A stretch of DNA of 64,000 bases from Phyllobacterium brassicacearum (GTDB lineage Bacteria; Pseudomonadota; Alphaproteobacteria; Rhizobiales; Rhizobiaceae): the NCBI RefSeq assembly GCF_003010955.1, contig NZ_PGGO01000003.1:1-64000 (forward strand). The letters are read 5' to 3'. Under the pieces are notes generated by a model, which had not been told where the DNA came from, did no database searches, and saw only the letters and a program-made list of their open reading frames with translations. The translations under genes were made by a program, and so were the position numbers. Below, piece after piece: positions 30,579-39,416 of the stretch; positions within the stretch are counted from its first letter, which is position 1, and every line of letters begins with the position of its first letter.

Positions 30579-30756
30579 CTTTTGTCAGGATGATATGCCG
30601 CAGAGCTTATTCATAGGCGAATCTGCGGTGGAACAACGGAGCAGCCAGCGCAGGTTCGAATCGGTTGCGTGATTGCGTCTCCCCGTCCGGCGTTCTAGGA
30701 CAAGAGCCAAACGAAGGCCTCACAACTTGAAGTTTTACCCGGACAAGCAATCAACC

Positions 30757-31707
30757 ATGACCTCAGCCAATCAACTGCTGCTCTTTGCTGTCGGCGGCGC
30801 TCATCTCGATCGGCGCGGCCAGAGTATCGTGCCTTTCGTGCCGGGGGCATCGAACCCCGGCATCATGCGCGAGGAACCGGGCGGCGGCGTGTTCAATGCG
30901 CTGCGGCTGATCGTCCAGCGCGGTGTGGCGGCCGAACTCCTCTCGGTGCGCGGCGGCGACAGGACCGGCGAACTGATTGGCGATGCGATCCAGAAGGCCG
31001 GAATCAAGGACGGATCGGCCGTCTATATGGACCGCGCAACGCCGAGCTATACTGCCATCCTCGACGAGCACGGCGATGTGGTTGCGGGCATAGCCGACAT
31101 GGAGCTTTATGAAGTTGCGCTGCCAAGGCAATTGCTGCGGCGCAAGGTGCGAGATTCCGTCACCACAGCCGATGCCATCTTCTGCGACGCGAACCTGCCT
31201 TCAGATGCGTTGCAGCGGCTGGCGGACTTGGCCGGCGGGCGGCCGCTATTTGCGCTGGCGATTTCCCCGGCCAAGGTTGAACGGCTGCGGCCGATCTTCG
31301 GCAATCTCACCTGCCTGTTCATGAACCGGCGCGAAGCACGGGCGCTGACGGGCCTTGGGCCGGAGGCGCCACTGCCCGGCATATATGCGGCGTTGCGCGC
31401 ACAGGGCTTGAACGGCGCTATTGTCAGCAACGGTAGCAATGCCGCCCTCGCCTTTTTCGGCGATCACGCGTATTCCATCCAGCCGCCAGCCGTGGACGGC
31501 ATCGCCGATGTGACCGGCGCGGGCGATGCGCTGGCCGGTGGCACCATCGCCGCATTGATGCGCGGCACAGCATTTCATGTGGCAGTGAGGGAAGGTATAG
31601 CCGCGTCCATGCTGACATTGCAGACCCACTCGGCAAGCGCGCATTTTTCGCCACAGGAATTCGATCGTGCACTTGCGTGCATCCCGGCTGTGGTGCCCCT
31701 AGGCTGA
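30757..31707 (+). CDS. psuK: PfkB-family carbohydrate kinase, probable pseudouridine kinase
   Basis: A 316-residue ribokinase-fold protein. The N-terminal AVGGAHLDRRGQ and the EPGGGVFNALRLI sugar-binding segment are typical; the C-terminal PfkB signature DVTGAGDALAGGTIAALM carries the catalytic aspartate. Because psuG follows after only 17 bases, the substrate is most likely pseudouridine, phosphorylated at the 5' position. The ATG at 30757 was chosen on homology of the start; the ribosome site is weak. It is divergent from recA. Confidence 0.85.
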   Translation: MTSANQLLLFAVGGAHLDRRGQSIVPFVPGASNPGIMREEPGGGVFNALRLIVQRGVAAELLSVRGGDRTGELIGDAIQKAGIKDGSAVYMDRATPSYTAILDEHGDVVAGIADMELYEVALPRQLLRRKVRDSVTTADAIFCDANLPSDALQRLADLAGGRPLFALAISPAKVERLRPIFGNLTCLFMNRREARALTGLGPEAPLPGIYAALRAQGLNGAIVSNGSNAALAFFGDHAYSIQPPAVDGIADVTGAGDALAGGTIAALMRGTAFHVAVREGIAASMLTLQTHSASAHFSPQEFDRALACIPAVVPLG

Positions 31708-31724
31708 CATAAAAGGAAACGACC

Positions 31725-32669
31725 ATGGCAACCAAAGCCCTCAACCCCTTCACCGACATCACTCCCGAGGTGAGCCAAGCGCTGGATGCCGGCAAACCGG
31801 TGGTTGCGTTGGAAAGCACGATCATCACCCACGGCATGCCCTACCCGGACAACAGCCGCATGGCGGCGGATGTCGAGGCCATCATTGCCGAGGAAGGAGC
31901 GGTCCCCGCGACCATCGCGATTGTCGACGGCCGGCTGAAGATCGGCCTCACCGCCGCAGAACGCGAGGCTCTGGCGCAGGTCAAGGGCGCGATGAAACTC
32001 TCGCGCGCGGATCTTGCCTTTGCACTCTCGGAAGGCCGCACCGGTGGCACCACCGTCGCCGCGACGATGCTGGCGGCGCACCTTGCCGGCATCAAGGTTT
32101 TCGCAACCGGCGGTATTGGCGGCGTTCACAAGGGCGCCGAGCTGAGCTTTGATATTTCCGCCGACCTCGAGGAGCTTGGCCGCACACCGGTCATCGTCGT
32201 TTCGGCCGGGGCGAAGGCGATTCTGGATATCGAGAAAACGCTGGAAGTGCTTGAAACCAAAGGCGTCCCGGTTATCGTCCACGGCTCGGACGTGCTGCCG
32301 GCCTTCTGGTCGCGGCAAGCAATTTTCAATGGGGCGCCCGTGAAGGCGCCTCTGCGGCTCGACAGTGCGGAGGCGATTGCAAAATTCCAGGCGGCACGTG
32401 ATGCCATCGGCGTCGTCGGCGGCATGCTGATTGCCAATCCGATCCCCGCGGTGAGTGAAATTCCGGCGGAGATCATGGGCGGGCACATCCGCGAGGCGAT
32501 CTCCCGCGCCACGAAAAATGGCGTCACCGGCAAGGCAGTGACGCCATATCTTCTCAGCGAAATGCTCGACATCACCAAGGGCGAAAGCCTCAAGGCGAAC
32601 ATTGCCCTCGTCGAGAACAATGCGCGCCTTGCAGCAAAAATCGCAGTGGCTCTGTCTGCAATTAAGTAA
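31725..32669 (+). CDS. psuG: Pseudouridine-5'-phosphate glycosidase
   Basis: A 314-residue enzyme that splits the C-C bond of pseudouridine phosphate into uracil and ribose 5-phosphate. Signatures include VVALESTIITHGMPYPDN near residue 30, KLSRADLAFALSEGRTGGTT, ATGGIGGVHKGAELSFDIS and VVGGMLIANPIP. AAAGGAAACGACC precedes the ATG. It forms a two-gene operon with psuK for salvage of modified RNA nucleosides. Its stop overlaps the end of the converging OmpA-type gene by eight bases. Confidence 0.94.
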   Translation: MATKALNPFTDITPEVSQALDAGKPVVALESTIITHGMPYPDNSRMAADVEAIIAEEGAVPATIAIVDGRLKIGLTAAEREALAQVKGAMKLSRADLAFALSEGRTGGTTVAATMLAAHLAGIKVFATGGIGGVHKGAELSFDISADLEELGRTPVIVVSAGAKAILDIEKTLEVLETKGVPVIVHGSDVLPAFWSRQAIFNGAPVKAPLRLDSAEAIAKFQAARDAIGVVGGMLIANPIPAVSEIPAEIMGGHIREAISRATKNGVTGKAVTPYLLSEMLDITKGESLKANIALVENNARLAAKIAVALSAIK

Positions 32670-33312
32670 GCGGCGCGATCGAGAGCTCGACGCGGCGGTT
32701 CTGGGCGCGGCCGGCCTCGGAGGCATTGGTCGCGATCGGCTGCGTCGGGCCATAGCCCTGGACGGCAAAGCGGCGGTTGTCGATGCCCTGCTGCGTCAGG
32801 TAGTTGGAAACCGAGAGCGCGCGCCGCTCTGACAGGAGCTGGTTATGCTGCAGGCTGCCGGTGGAGTCCGTATGGCCGGCGACATCGACAATGGTCTGGT
32901 TAAACTTGCGCAGGACGATGGCAACGGAGTTTAGCGTCTCGTAGAACTGCGGCTTAACCTGGTCCTGATCGGTGTTGAAGGTGATGTTGGATGGCATGTT
33001 GAGGATGATCCGGTCGCCATTGCGTGTGACCGAAACGCCGGTGCCCTGCAGCTGCGCGCGCAGCTCCGATTCCTGGCGATCCATGTAATTGCCGATGGCG
33101 CCACCGCCGAGCGCACCGATGCCCGCGCCGATCAGCGCATTGCGGCGGTCGTTGCCGCCCGCCAGCATGCCAAGGCCGGCACCTGCCAGCGCGCCGAGCG
33201 CAACGCCGCCAGCGGTGTTCGACACCTTCTGCCGGCCGGTATAGGGGTCGGTCGTCGTGCAGCCCGCAAGAAAGGAAGCTGCAAGGCAGCTGATGGCAAT
33301 TTTCTTCATCAT
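32662..33312 (-). CDS. OmpA-family lipoprotein with glycine zipper (YiaD-like)
   Basis: A 216-residue outer-membrane lipoprotein. The signal peptide ends in the lipobox LAGC (ISCLAASFLAGCTTTDP). Residues ~33-78 form a glycine-zipper pair (GGVALGALAGAGLGMLAGG, GAGIGALGGGAIGNYMDRQE). The C-terminal half is an OmpA peptidoglycan-binding domain with VAGHTDSTGSLQHNQLLSER and the final AQNRRVELSI. It should tether the outer membrane to the wall. Two adjacent ATG codons (33312, 33309) are equally possible. Confidence 0.9.
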   Translation of the reverse strand: MMKKIAISCLAASFLAGCTTTDPYTGRQKVSNTAGGVALGALAGAGLGMLAGGNDRRNALIGAGIGALGGGAIGNYMDRQESELRAQLQGTGVSVTRNGDRIILNMPSNITFNTDQDQVKPQFYETLNSVAIVLRKFNQTIVDVAGHTDSTGSLQHNQLLSERRALSVSNYLTQQGIDNRRFAVQGYGPTQPIATNASEAGRAQNRRVELSIAPLT

Positions 33313-33443
33313 GGAATCAGGTCCCCGGTTGGATGTCGACGGGAATATACAAGCGATTCGGGCAAAAGAAGGGAGAGGAAATCGGGAAATGACGCGGGGT
33401 GGATATTTCACTGCCGCGCATGCTCCGCGGCGCATCATTCTGG

Positions 33444-34355
33444 TCAGCCGGCCTCGTTCCCATCTATCCCGATGGCGTTTATCCTGCTGGTGGCGAGTTC
33501 GATGAATGCCTTGACCAGCGGCGAAAGATGCCGGCTGCTCGGGTAGACGACATACAGGCCGCCAGACAGGCTCGTGTAGTCATCGAGAACGCGGCGTAGC
33601 CGGCCGTCCCCGATGGCCGGTGCGGCCATCGCGTGGGGCAGCAGAGCGACACCGAAGCCCGCTATCGCAGCGGCAAACACGGCCTGCATCTCATTGGCAG
33701 CGAAGCGTCCAGCCACAGCAACCGTCTCCTCACCATGCGGCCCTTTCAGTAACCAGTGCGCATTGTCGGTCAGAGGGCCTGCGACGATACAAAGATGGTG
33801 TGCGAGATCGGCCGGCCGTTCCGGTTCGCCGCAACGCGCAAGATAATCCGGGCTGGCGCACAGGATTCGAAGCGCGGAACCGAGCTTTCGGGCGATCAAG
33901 GTGGAGTCCGGGAGAATTCCGGTACGGAATGCGAGGTCGATGCCATGCTCCACGAGATTGAGTTTCTCGTCAGTCAGGTGCAACTCGACCTTGGTCTTCG
34001 GATGTGACGCCAGGAAATCAAACACAGCACCCGTCAGGAAATAATCGCCAAAGCCGACGGGAGCCGATATGCGCATTGTGCCTGACGGCTCCGCCCTCGC
34101 CTCTGCCAGACGCAGATTGGCATCCTCGATTGTCCGTAGCGCCTGACTGCTCTGCTCGTAATAGTGGCGGCCCGCGTCGGTCATGTTGAGGCTGCGTGTC
34201 GTGCGTTGAAGCAGACGGACTCCAACTTCGCGTTCAAGCGCGGCAATACGGCGGCTGACCGTCGTCTTGGGCATGCCGAGCAGGCGCGCAGCAGCTGTGA
34301 AGCTACCCGCCTCGACGACCCGAGCGAAGACCAAGATATCGTTGAGATCAAGCAT
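33444..34355 (-). CDS. LysR-family transcriptional regulator
   Basis: A 303-residue LysR regulator. The N-terminal helix-turn-helix reads LNDILVFARVVEAGSFTAAA and RLLGMPKTTVSRRIAALERE, which also fits the AaeR/PecT-like subgroup that controls reductases and aromatic stress genes. A periplasmic-binding-like effector domain follows (SGTMRISAPVGFGDYFLTGA). It is divergent from an NmrA-type oxidoreductase gene, its probable target, with a clean inverted repeat between. The ATG at 34355 was preferred over an upstream TTG. Confidence 0.9.
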   Translation of the reverse strand: MLDLNDILVFARVVEAGSFTAAARLLGMPKTTVSRRIAALEREVGVRLLQRTTRSLNMTDAGRHYYEQSSQALRTIEDANLRLAEARAEPSGTMRISAPVGFGDYFLTGAVFDFLASHPKTKVELHLTDEKLNLVEHGIDLAFRTGILPDSTLIARKLGSALRILCASPDYLARCGEPERPADLAHHLCIVAGPLTDNAHWLLKGPHGEETVAVAGRFAANEMQAVFAAAIAGFGVALLPHAMAAPAIGDGRLRRVLDDYTSLSGGLYVVYPSSRHLSPLVKAFIELATSRINAIGIDGNEAG

Positions 34356-34366
34356 TATATTCGATT

Positions 34367-34385
34367 TTGGGACGATGTTTCCCAA
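34367..34385. promoter_or_regulatory. Candidate LysR operator
   Basis: TTGGGA-N7-TCCCAA (34367-34372 and 34380-34385) is a perfect interrupted palindrome 12 bases before the LysR start and 68 bases before the NmrA-type gene. Size and position suit a LysR recognition site. Confidence 0.5.
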
Positions 34386-34453
34386 TTATAGACTATTATG
34401 CATCAATGTGCGAGGCCCTATTTTTGTTCCACTGAAACAACAGGAGCAAAATC

Positions 34454-35341
34454 ATGAGCACGAAACGAAAGGTTCTGGTGAGCGGAGCAACCGGCCAACA
34501 AGGTGGGGCCGTTGCGCGAGCATTGCTTTCCAGGGGACATCACGTCAGGGCGCTGACCCGCAAACCCGAGACCGACGCGGCGCGGCGTTTGGCTTCGGCA
34601 GGCGCTGAAGTGGTGGCTGGCGATCTCGGCGAACCGGCGTCCATTCTGCAGGCCGCAAAGGGCGTCGACACCATGTTCTTGATGGGCAACAGCTACGAGG
34701 CCGGAACGGAGGAAGAGGCCCGTCAAGGAATCATCGCCGCAAATGCGGCAAAGGCTGCCGGCATCGGACATCTGATCTATTCGTCGGTTGGCGATGCCAA
34801 CAAGAAGACCGGCATCCCGCATTTCGAAAGCAAATATCTCGTTGAGAAACATGTGGCCGGGCTCGGCATCCCCTATACGATCAGCGCGCCGGTCGCTTTC
34901 ATGGACAATACCGTCGGCCCGTGGTCAATCGACGGCCTGCGCAAGGGGATCCATGCCGCTGCATTGTCGCCAGAGCGCGTCCTGCAGATGGTAGCCGTGG
35001 CGGACATTGGCGCATTCGTCGCCGCCCTGGCAGAGCGCCGCGAACAGGTCTTCGGCAAGCGTTTCGACATTGCCGGGGACGAACTGTCCGGCGAAGCGCA
35101 GGCAAAAATCCTGTCGCAGGCTATCGGCCGGCCGGTCACCTATCAGGAAATTCCTGTTGCCGCACTGCGCCAGCAAAGCGAGGATGCGGCGCTGATGTTC
35201 GAATGGTTTGATCGCGTCGGATACGATGCCGACATCGCTGCATTGCGCAAGGATTTTCCCGAGGTCCGCTGGCACAGTTACGCCGACTGGGCGCGCGCGT
35301 TCGACTGGAGCATTCTCGAACAGACGCCCTCTGCCGGCTGA
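34454..35341 (+). CDS. NmrA-family NAD(P)-binding protein
   Basis: A 295-residue atypical SDR with GATGQQGGAVARALLSRGHH at the N-terminus and the NADP-favouring ALTRKPETDAARRL. Later segments IGHLIYSSVGDANKKTGIPH and ESKYLVEKHVAGLGIPYTI are the NmrA/HSCARG-like pattern. The family includes redox sensors and quinone or ether reductases; the substrate is not readable. AACAGGAGCAAAATC precedes the ATG. The divergent LysR regulator probably controls it. Confidence 0.86.
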   Translation: MSTKRKVLVSGATGQQGGAVARALLSRGHHVRALTRKPETDAARRLASAGAEVVAGDLGEPASILQAAKGVDTMFLMGNSYEAGTEEEARQGIIAANAAKAAGIGHLIYSSVGDANKKTGIPHFESKYLVEKHVAGLGIPYTISAPVAFMDNTVGPWSIDGLRKGIHAAALSPERVLQMVAVADIGAFVAALAERREQVFGKRFDIAGDELSGEAQAKILSQAIGRPVTYQEIPVAALRQQSEDAALMFEWFDRVGYDADIAALRKDFPEVRWHSYADWARAFDWSILEQTPSAG

Positions 35342-35431
35342 GCTGAGGCGGCAATCTCCCGATGATGGAGCGGATCAGCTGCAACGGGCAAGCTGATCCG
35401 TTTTCCAACCACGAGGCACCGCATAAGTCGA

Positions 35432-35971
35432 TCAAACTGCAGAATATTCAATCCCCCTGACGCGCGCCATCGCAAAGGCATCGGCATAACGTCCGTCTTT
35501 GAAGGCATTGGCCTTCAATACGCCCTCAGTCTCGAAACCGAATTTCTCGTAGAGCCGGATGGCAGGGGTATTGTCGGTAAAGACCGTCAGTTCGATGCGC
35601 TTGATATTCAGCCAGTTGTCCGCCGCATCGATCAGGGCGCCAAGCAGAGCCTTGCCGATGCCCCTGCCTGCGAAGTCATCATGCACGCCCATGCCAAGAA
35701 ATGCCGCGTGCGCCCGCCTTCCGTCGAACCGGTGCAGACCGGCAAGGCCGACGATACGTCCGTCGATCTCGGCGACGATGCTCAGCGTATTCGTACCGTG
35801 GCCCTCAAGCCACTTTCGCGTTTGTTCCAGACTTTGAAAGGGCAGACGCAAGGTTCCGGCGCGGTAGCGCGGCAGGTTCGACAGCACTGTTATCTGCTCG
35901 AGATCGGTAAGGCGGGTGGCACGAATGGATAATCCGGCCGCGTCGGCTTGTGTTACAGGTTGATCAGGCAT
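35432..35971 (-). CDS. GNAT-family N-acetyltransferase
   Basis: A 179-residue RimI/PhnO-like acetyltransferase. The acetyl-CoA motif A is GMGVHDDFAGRGIGKALLGA (Q/RxxGxG/A type), preceded by IVGLAGLHRF and followed by NIKRIELTVFTDNTPAIRLY and YEKFGFETEGVLK, all standard for the fold. The acceptor is unknown. The ATG at 35971 has GGAG six bases before it; upstream in-frame ATG codons lack a site. Confidence 0.88.
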   Translation of the reverse strand: MPDQPVTQADAAGLSIRATRLTDLEQITVLSNLPRYRAGTLRLPFQSLEQTRKWLEGHGTNTLSIVAEIDGRIVGLAGLHRFDGRRAHAAFLGMGVHDDFAGRGIGKALLGALIDAADNWLNIKRIELTVFTDNTPAIRLYEKFGFETEGVLKANAFKDGRYADAFAMARVRGIEYSAV

Positions 35972-36192
35972 CTGGCTCTCCATCTTTGAGGAGGAGAGCA
36001 AGATCAAAACCCTGCTCGCCTCAGTGGCAGGGTCTGGTGAATGTTTGCGGCCGATTCAGCGCAACAGCTTTCCACCGCCCTGCAGGGGACGACGAGATAA
36101 GCCATCATGGTGATCGGGCGATTTGTCATAGCCCATCATTCGCTTTTCGTTTTGAGATTTCAAGAAGACACGGAACCTGAGGCCAGTCCGAG

Positions 36193-36327
36193 TTAAAGAA
36201 TTTTCATAAGCGTTGCCAGAAGACCAGATCCAACAGTCATCATCACGCCAAGGCGCAACATCAATGTATGGTTAATTGCAGCAACCGCAGCTGCCAGATC
36301 GGATTTGGTGCCGGGTTCGGACATCAT
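36193..36327 (-). CDS. Very small membrane protein (44 residues)
   Basis: The protein begins MMSEPGTKSDLAAAVAAINH and ends in one hydrophobic segment (LGVMMTVGSGLLATLMKIL). GAGGG lies six bases before the ATG at 36327. The pattern TKSDLxxA...LRLGVMM matches the second half of the 83-residue protein at 12637 (TKSDLNIA...VRMGAFF), so it is probably a short member or remnant of the same small family. Function unknown. Confidence 0.55.
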   Translation of the reverse strand: MMSEPGTKSDLAAAVAAINHTLMLRLGVMMTVGSGLLATLMKIL

Positions 36328-36718
36328 GAAATCCCTCGCAACTCGGCATAGGCTTCTGCGTGCTGCTGGTCTATCCCACCCGCACGCAACCGTTTGGATA
36401 ACCAAGAGTATGAAAAGCCATTGCCATCGTCATGCGCTTTCTGATTGCGTCGATCAACAGATTTTCACAACTGCTTCAACAGTTTCAATTCAACTTTTGA
36501 CTCGTTTTCTCAACTTCGCTGGAATTTGACGATCACCAACCTGAACTCATCTGCCGCATGCCGATCCAACCATACCCCGAAGCCACACCACAACGTCACC
36601 AAAACCAGAGCATCTTGAAATACCTTCACAAACCTTGTTGTGTTAGTGCTCGCTCGACGATGTGTTATCGAGTTGAACATTGGACTTTGGTCAAACCAGC
36701 TTGCGGGAGGAAATATCA
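36328..36718. other. Intergenic region before the TctC-type gene
   Basis: About 390 bases with no gene that I can support. It must carry the promoters of the 44-residue membrane protein and of the binding-protein gene. It is poorer in GC than the flanks around 36440-36660. No repeat or operator was recognised. Confidence 0.4.
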
Positions 36719-37693
36719 GTGACATTGAACAGACGCACTATTCTAGGCTTGGCGATCGGTTCGCTAATCGCATCGGTATTCCCGGCGGCAGCGGAAACGT
36801 TCCCCGAGCGCACGATCACGCTGGTGGTGCCTTTCGCTGCCGGTGGTTCGACTGACCTTGTTTCCCGTCTTGTGGCGGCAAGCATGTCGAAGACCCTCGG
36901 ACAGCAGGTGATCGTCGAGAACGTTGGCGGCGCCGGCGGCAATCTCGGAGCTGGTCAAGTCGCCAGAGCGGAGCCAGACGGCTACACGATCCTCATGGGA
37001 ACCGTTGCAACCCATGCGCTCAATCCACTGATGCTGAAGACAAAGCCCTATGATCCTATCGAGGATTTCGCGCCCGTTTCACTCCTGGTCCTTGTGCCCA
37101 ATGTCCTGGTCGTCAACCCGCAATTGCCGGTTAACAACGTGAAAGAACTGATTCAGCTCCTCAAGGACAATCCTGACAAATACTCCTACGCATCGTCCGG
37201 CAACGGCACGCCGCTGCATTTATCCGGCGAACTTTTCAAAAGCATGGCTGGGGTCACGATGGAACACATTCCCTACAAGGGATCGGGTCCGGCCTTGAAT
37301 GACGTTATCGGCAATCAGGTGCCCATCATGTTTGACAACCTTCCGTCCTCCTCGGGTCACATCAAAGCAGGTACCCTAAAAGCCCTCGGCGTTACGACAA
37401 AGGAGAGAGCCCCGTCCTTTCCCGACCTTCCGACGGTCGCTGAAGCCGTGCCGGGTTATGAGACCTACACCTGGAACGCATTCTTTGCGCCCGCGGGAAC
37501 GCCGCCCGAGGTCGTCGCCCGCCTCAACGAAGCGGCCAAAGCGGCGTTGGCCGATCCCGAGGTCATTGCTCGTATGAAGGATTTCAGTGCAACCATCGTC
37601 GGCTCGACACCGGATGAATTGGCCTCTCACGTAAAGGCAGAAATTCAGAAATGGGAGCCTGTGGTCAAAAGCACCGGCGTAACACTGGATTGA
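36719..37693 (+). CDS. Tripartite tricarboxylate transporter substrate-binding protein (TctC/Bug family)
   Basis: A 324-residue periplasmic binding protein. The GTG at 36719 follows GGGAGGAAATATCA. The signal peptide starts TLNRRTILGLAIGSLIASVF and ends PAAA-ET; its double arginine could make it a Tat substrate. The mature part has the Bug signatures ITLVVPFAAGGSTDLVSRL, ENVGGAGGNLGAGQVARAEP and YASSGNGTPLHLSGELFK. Such proteins bind carboxylates for a TctAB permease, but no permease gene is near, so this is an orphan, as many Bug proteins are. Confidence 0.9.
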   Translation: MTLNRRTILGLAIGSLIASVFPAAAETFPERTITLVVPFAAGGSTDLVSRLVAASMSKTLGQQVIVENVGGAGGNLGAGQVARAEPDGYTILMGTVATHALNPLMLKTKPYDPIEDFAPVSLLVLVPNVLVVNPQLPVNNVKELIQLLKDNPDKYSYASSGNGTPLHLSGELFKSMAGVTMEHIPYKGSGPALNDVIGNQVPIMFDNLPSSSGHIKAGTLKALGVTTKERAPSFPDLPTVAEAVPGYETYTWNAFFAPAGTPPEVVARLNEAAKAALADPEVIARMKDFSATIVGSTPDELASHVKAEIQKWEPVVKSTGVTLD

Positions 37694-37728
37694 CGACGCC
37701 GCTGTAACTGGACTTTGGTTAACCTTCT

Positions 37729-37755
37729 GGGCCGCTTGCCAACTTCAAGCGGCCC
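37729..37755 (+). terminator. Hairpin after the TctC-type gene
   Basis: GGGCCGCTTG (37729-37738) and CAAGCGGCCC (37746-37755) form a perfect ten-base stem 36 bases after the stop. No U-run follows, so termination may be Rho-assisted. Confidence 0.55.
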
Positions 37756-37878
37756 GGGGGTGACCCGTATGCGCTGCAGCCTCTTCAAAATAATTGAAAA
37801 TCCCGCAACTTGAATTCGTTTGCAGGCGGCGTCCCGATCCAACATGGTCACGGCATTCCGAAATCGAGGGCGAACATC

Positions 37879-38592
37879 ATGACTGATACTTCTCAAGCAC
37901 CCGTTGCCATCATCACCGGCGGAGGGCGCGGCATGGGCGCGGCCATTGCCCGCGAATTGCATGGTCGAGGCTACCGTCTCGGCCTGATGTCGCCTTCAGG
38001 CAGTGCGGTGGACCTCGCTGCAGAGCTTGGCGGCGTCGGCATCAAAGGCTCGGCGGGCGAAGCCAAGGATCTGGAAGCCCTGGTTGCGAAGACTGTCGAA
38101 GCCTACGGCCGTATCGATGCCGTGGTCAATTTCACCGGTCATCCGCCGAAGGGCGATCTTATCGACATCACCGACGAAAACTGGGCAATCGGCAACGACC
38201 TGATGGTCCTGAGCGTCGTACGCATGGCGCGGCTGGTTACGCCTTATATGCTGAAGCAAGGCAAGGGCTCCTGGGTCAACCTCACGACATTCGCCTCCTT
38301 CGAGCCGAGTTTGGTTTTCCCGGTCTCCTGCGCCTATCGCGCGGCGGTCGGCGCCTATACAAAGCTCTATTCCGATCGCTATGCCGCGGACAATATCCGC
38401 ATGAATGCAGTTTTGCCGGGGTACGTAGACAGTCTCGATCACAAGCCCGGAACCGAAGACAAGGTGCCGATGAAGCGCCTTGGCACGATGGCCGAGATCG
38501 CCAAGACCACGGCGTTCCTGCTGTCAGATGATGCGGGCTACATCACCGGACAGAACATTCGCGTCGATGGCGGTGTCACGCGGCACGTTTAA
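37879..38592 (+). CDS. SDR-family protein lacking the catalytic lysine
   Basis: A 237-residue Rossmann protein with a normal SDR cofactor motif (ITGGGRGMGAAIARELHGRG) and a C-terminal YITGQNIRVDGGVT. The usual Ser and Tyr can be aligned at Ser140 (TTFAS) and Tyr153 (SCAYRAAVGAYTKLY), but the lysine four residues after the tyrosine is Val157. The NNAG motif is also changed (NFTGHPP). It may have a different mechanism or bind without turnover. The ATG at 37879 is the first that leaves a complete Rossmann start. It converges on the ArsR gene with a four-base overlap. Confidence 0.8.
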   Translation: MTDTSQAPVAIITGGGRGMGAAIARELHGRGYRLGLMSPSGSAVDLAAELGGVGIKGSAGEAKDLEALVAKTVEAYGRIDAVVNFTGHPPKGDLIDITDENWAIGNDLMVLSVVRMARLVTPYMLKQGKGSWVNLTTFASFEPSLVFPVSCAYRAAVGAYTKLYSDRYAADNIRMNAVLPGYVDSLDHKPGTEDKVPMKRLGTMAEIAKTTAFLLSDDAGYITGQNIRVDGGVTRHV

Positions 38593-39281
38593 GAAAGACT
38601 GACGCCAAAGGTCTCGCGCAGCTGTCTCTGGCCATTTGGCGTTACGGAGACAGCACGCGTGCCTTCGATCCGCCTGATCCAGCCATTGTCGAAGCAGTGA
38701 CTGCACAGCGCAGCGCCGATGGCACCAGCGAGATGCGGGCGGCGTTCACTCCAGTCCAGGCACGGCCGGCAGAGGATGCGGCCGCGCTTGGCGATCACAT
38801 CGACATCGATGCCGGCGCGGTCGAAAAGAACAAGGCCGCTATCCGTCACCTCGCCCGCGTCGATGCCAAGCTCAAGATGACCGGCATCGATCAGCGCATC
38901 GGTGATGGAAACGCCAAGGTGCCCGGCCAGATGATCATAACAGGTGCGCCCGGCCCGGAGCGCCGCGTCGCGCGGGCCGGTCCGGACAGCTTTGACGCTC
39001 ACTTCTGGCGCCGCGATGCGCATGATGCTTTCGATCATCTGCGCCACCGCAGGGGATGCCAGACGGTGATAGCGGTGGCGTCCCTGTTTCTCGACCTGGA
39101 GCAGGCCCGCCTCGGTCATTTTCGTCAGATGGCTGCTGGCGGTCTGCGCGGTGATGCCGGCGAGCTGTGCCAATTCCGACGCAGTCAGGGCGCGCCCGTC
39201 CATTAGCCCATTGAGCATGCTGGCGCGGCCGGGATCGCCAGCCAGCGCTGCTATTTCCGCAAATCTCGCATTGTTCGACAT
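38589..39281 (-). CDS. ArsR-family winged-helix regulator with C-terminal cysteine pairs
   Basis: A 230-residue protein. The N-terminal ArsR domain covers about residues 5-90 (AALAGDPGRASMLNGLMDGR, TASELAQLAGITAQTASSHL, GLLQVEKQGRHRYHRL). The longer C-terminal part is typical of a rhizobial ArsR subgroup and contains CRPC (171-174) and CSHC (193-196), a possible metal or redox site. It is divergent from a NIPSNAP-monooxygenase pair, which it probably represses; an inverted repeat lies between. Its stop overlaps that of the SDR gene. Confidence 0.86.
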   Translation of the reverse strand: MSNNARFAEIAALAGDPGRASMLNGLMDGRALTASELAQLAGITAQTASSHLTKMTEAGLLQVEKQGRHRYHRLASPAVAQMIESIMRIAAPEVSVKAVRTGPRDAALRAGRTCYDHLAGHLGVSITDALIDAGHLELGIDAGEVTDSGLVLFDRAGIDVDVIAKRGRILCRPCLDWSERRPHLAGAIGAALCSHCFDNGWIRRIEGTRAVSVTPNGQRQLRETFGVSLS

Positions 39282-39339
39282 GGTAGTTTTCCGTAGGTGG
39301 CGTTTGCCTTGTAAATCTCGGCTGCCGGGAGCGAGAATG

Positions 39340-39357
39340 CTTCGAAAACGATCGAAG
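39340..39357. promoter_or_regulatory. Candidate ArsR operator
   Basis: CTTCGA-N6-TCGAAG (39340-39345 and 39352-39357) is a perfect interrupted palindrome in the divergent promoter between the ArsR gene and the NIPSNAP gene. Confidence 0.5.
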
Positions 39358-39416
39358 TATCAAGCACTATTGCTGCTTATAAGAATGGTCAATCCACACA
39401 CAAAGGAGCGACGACC

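Noticed and set aside
31575-32768. Long minus-strand open frame opposite psuK and psuG
   Set aside because: The well-supported psuG and psuK genes explain the sequence; the opposite frame has no family pattern.
36679-37725. TGGACTTTGGT occurring on both sides of the TctC-type gene
   Set aside because: Only about 11-16 bases and no other sign of an insertion; likely chance.
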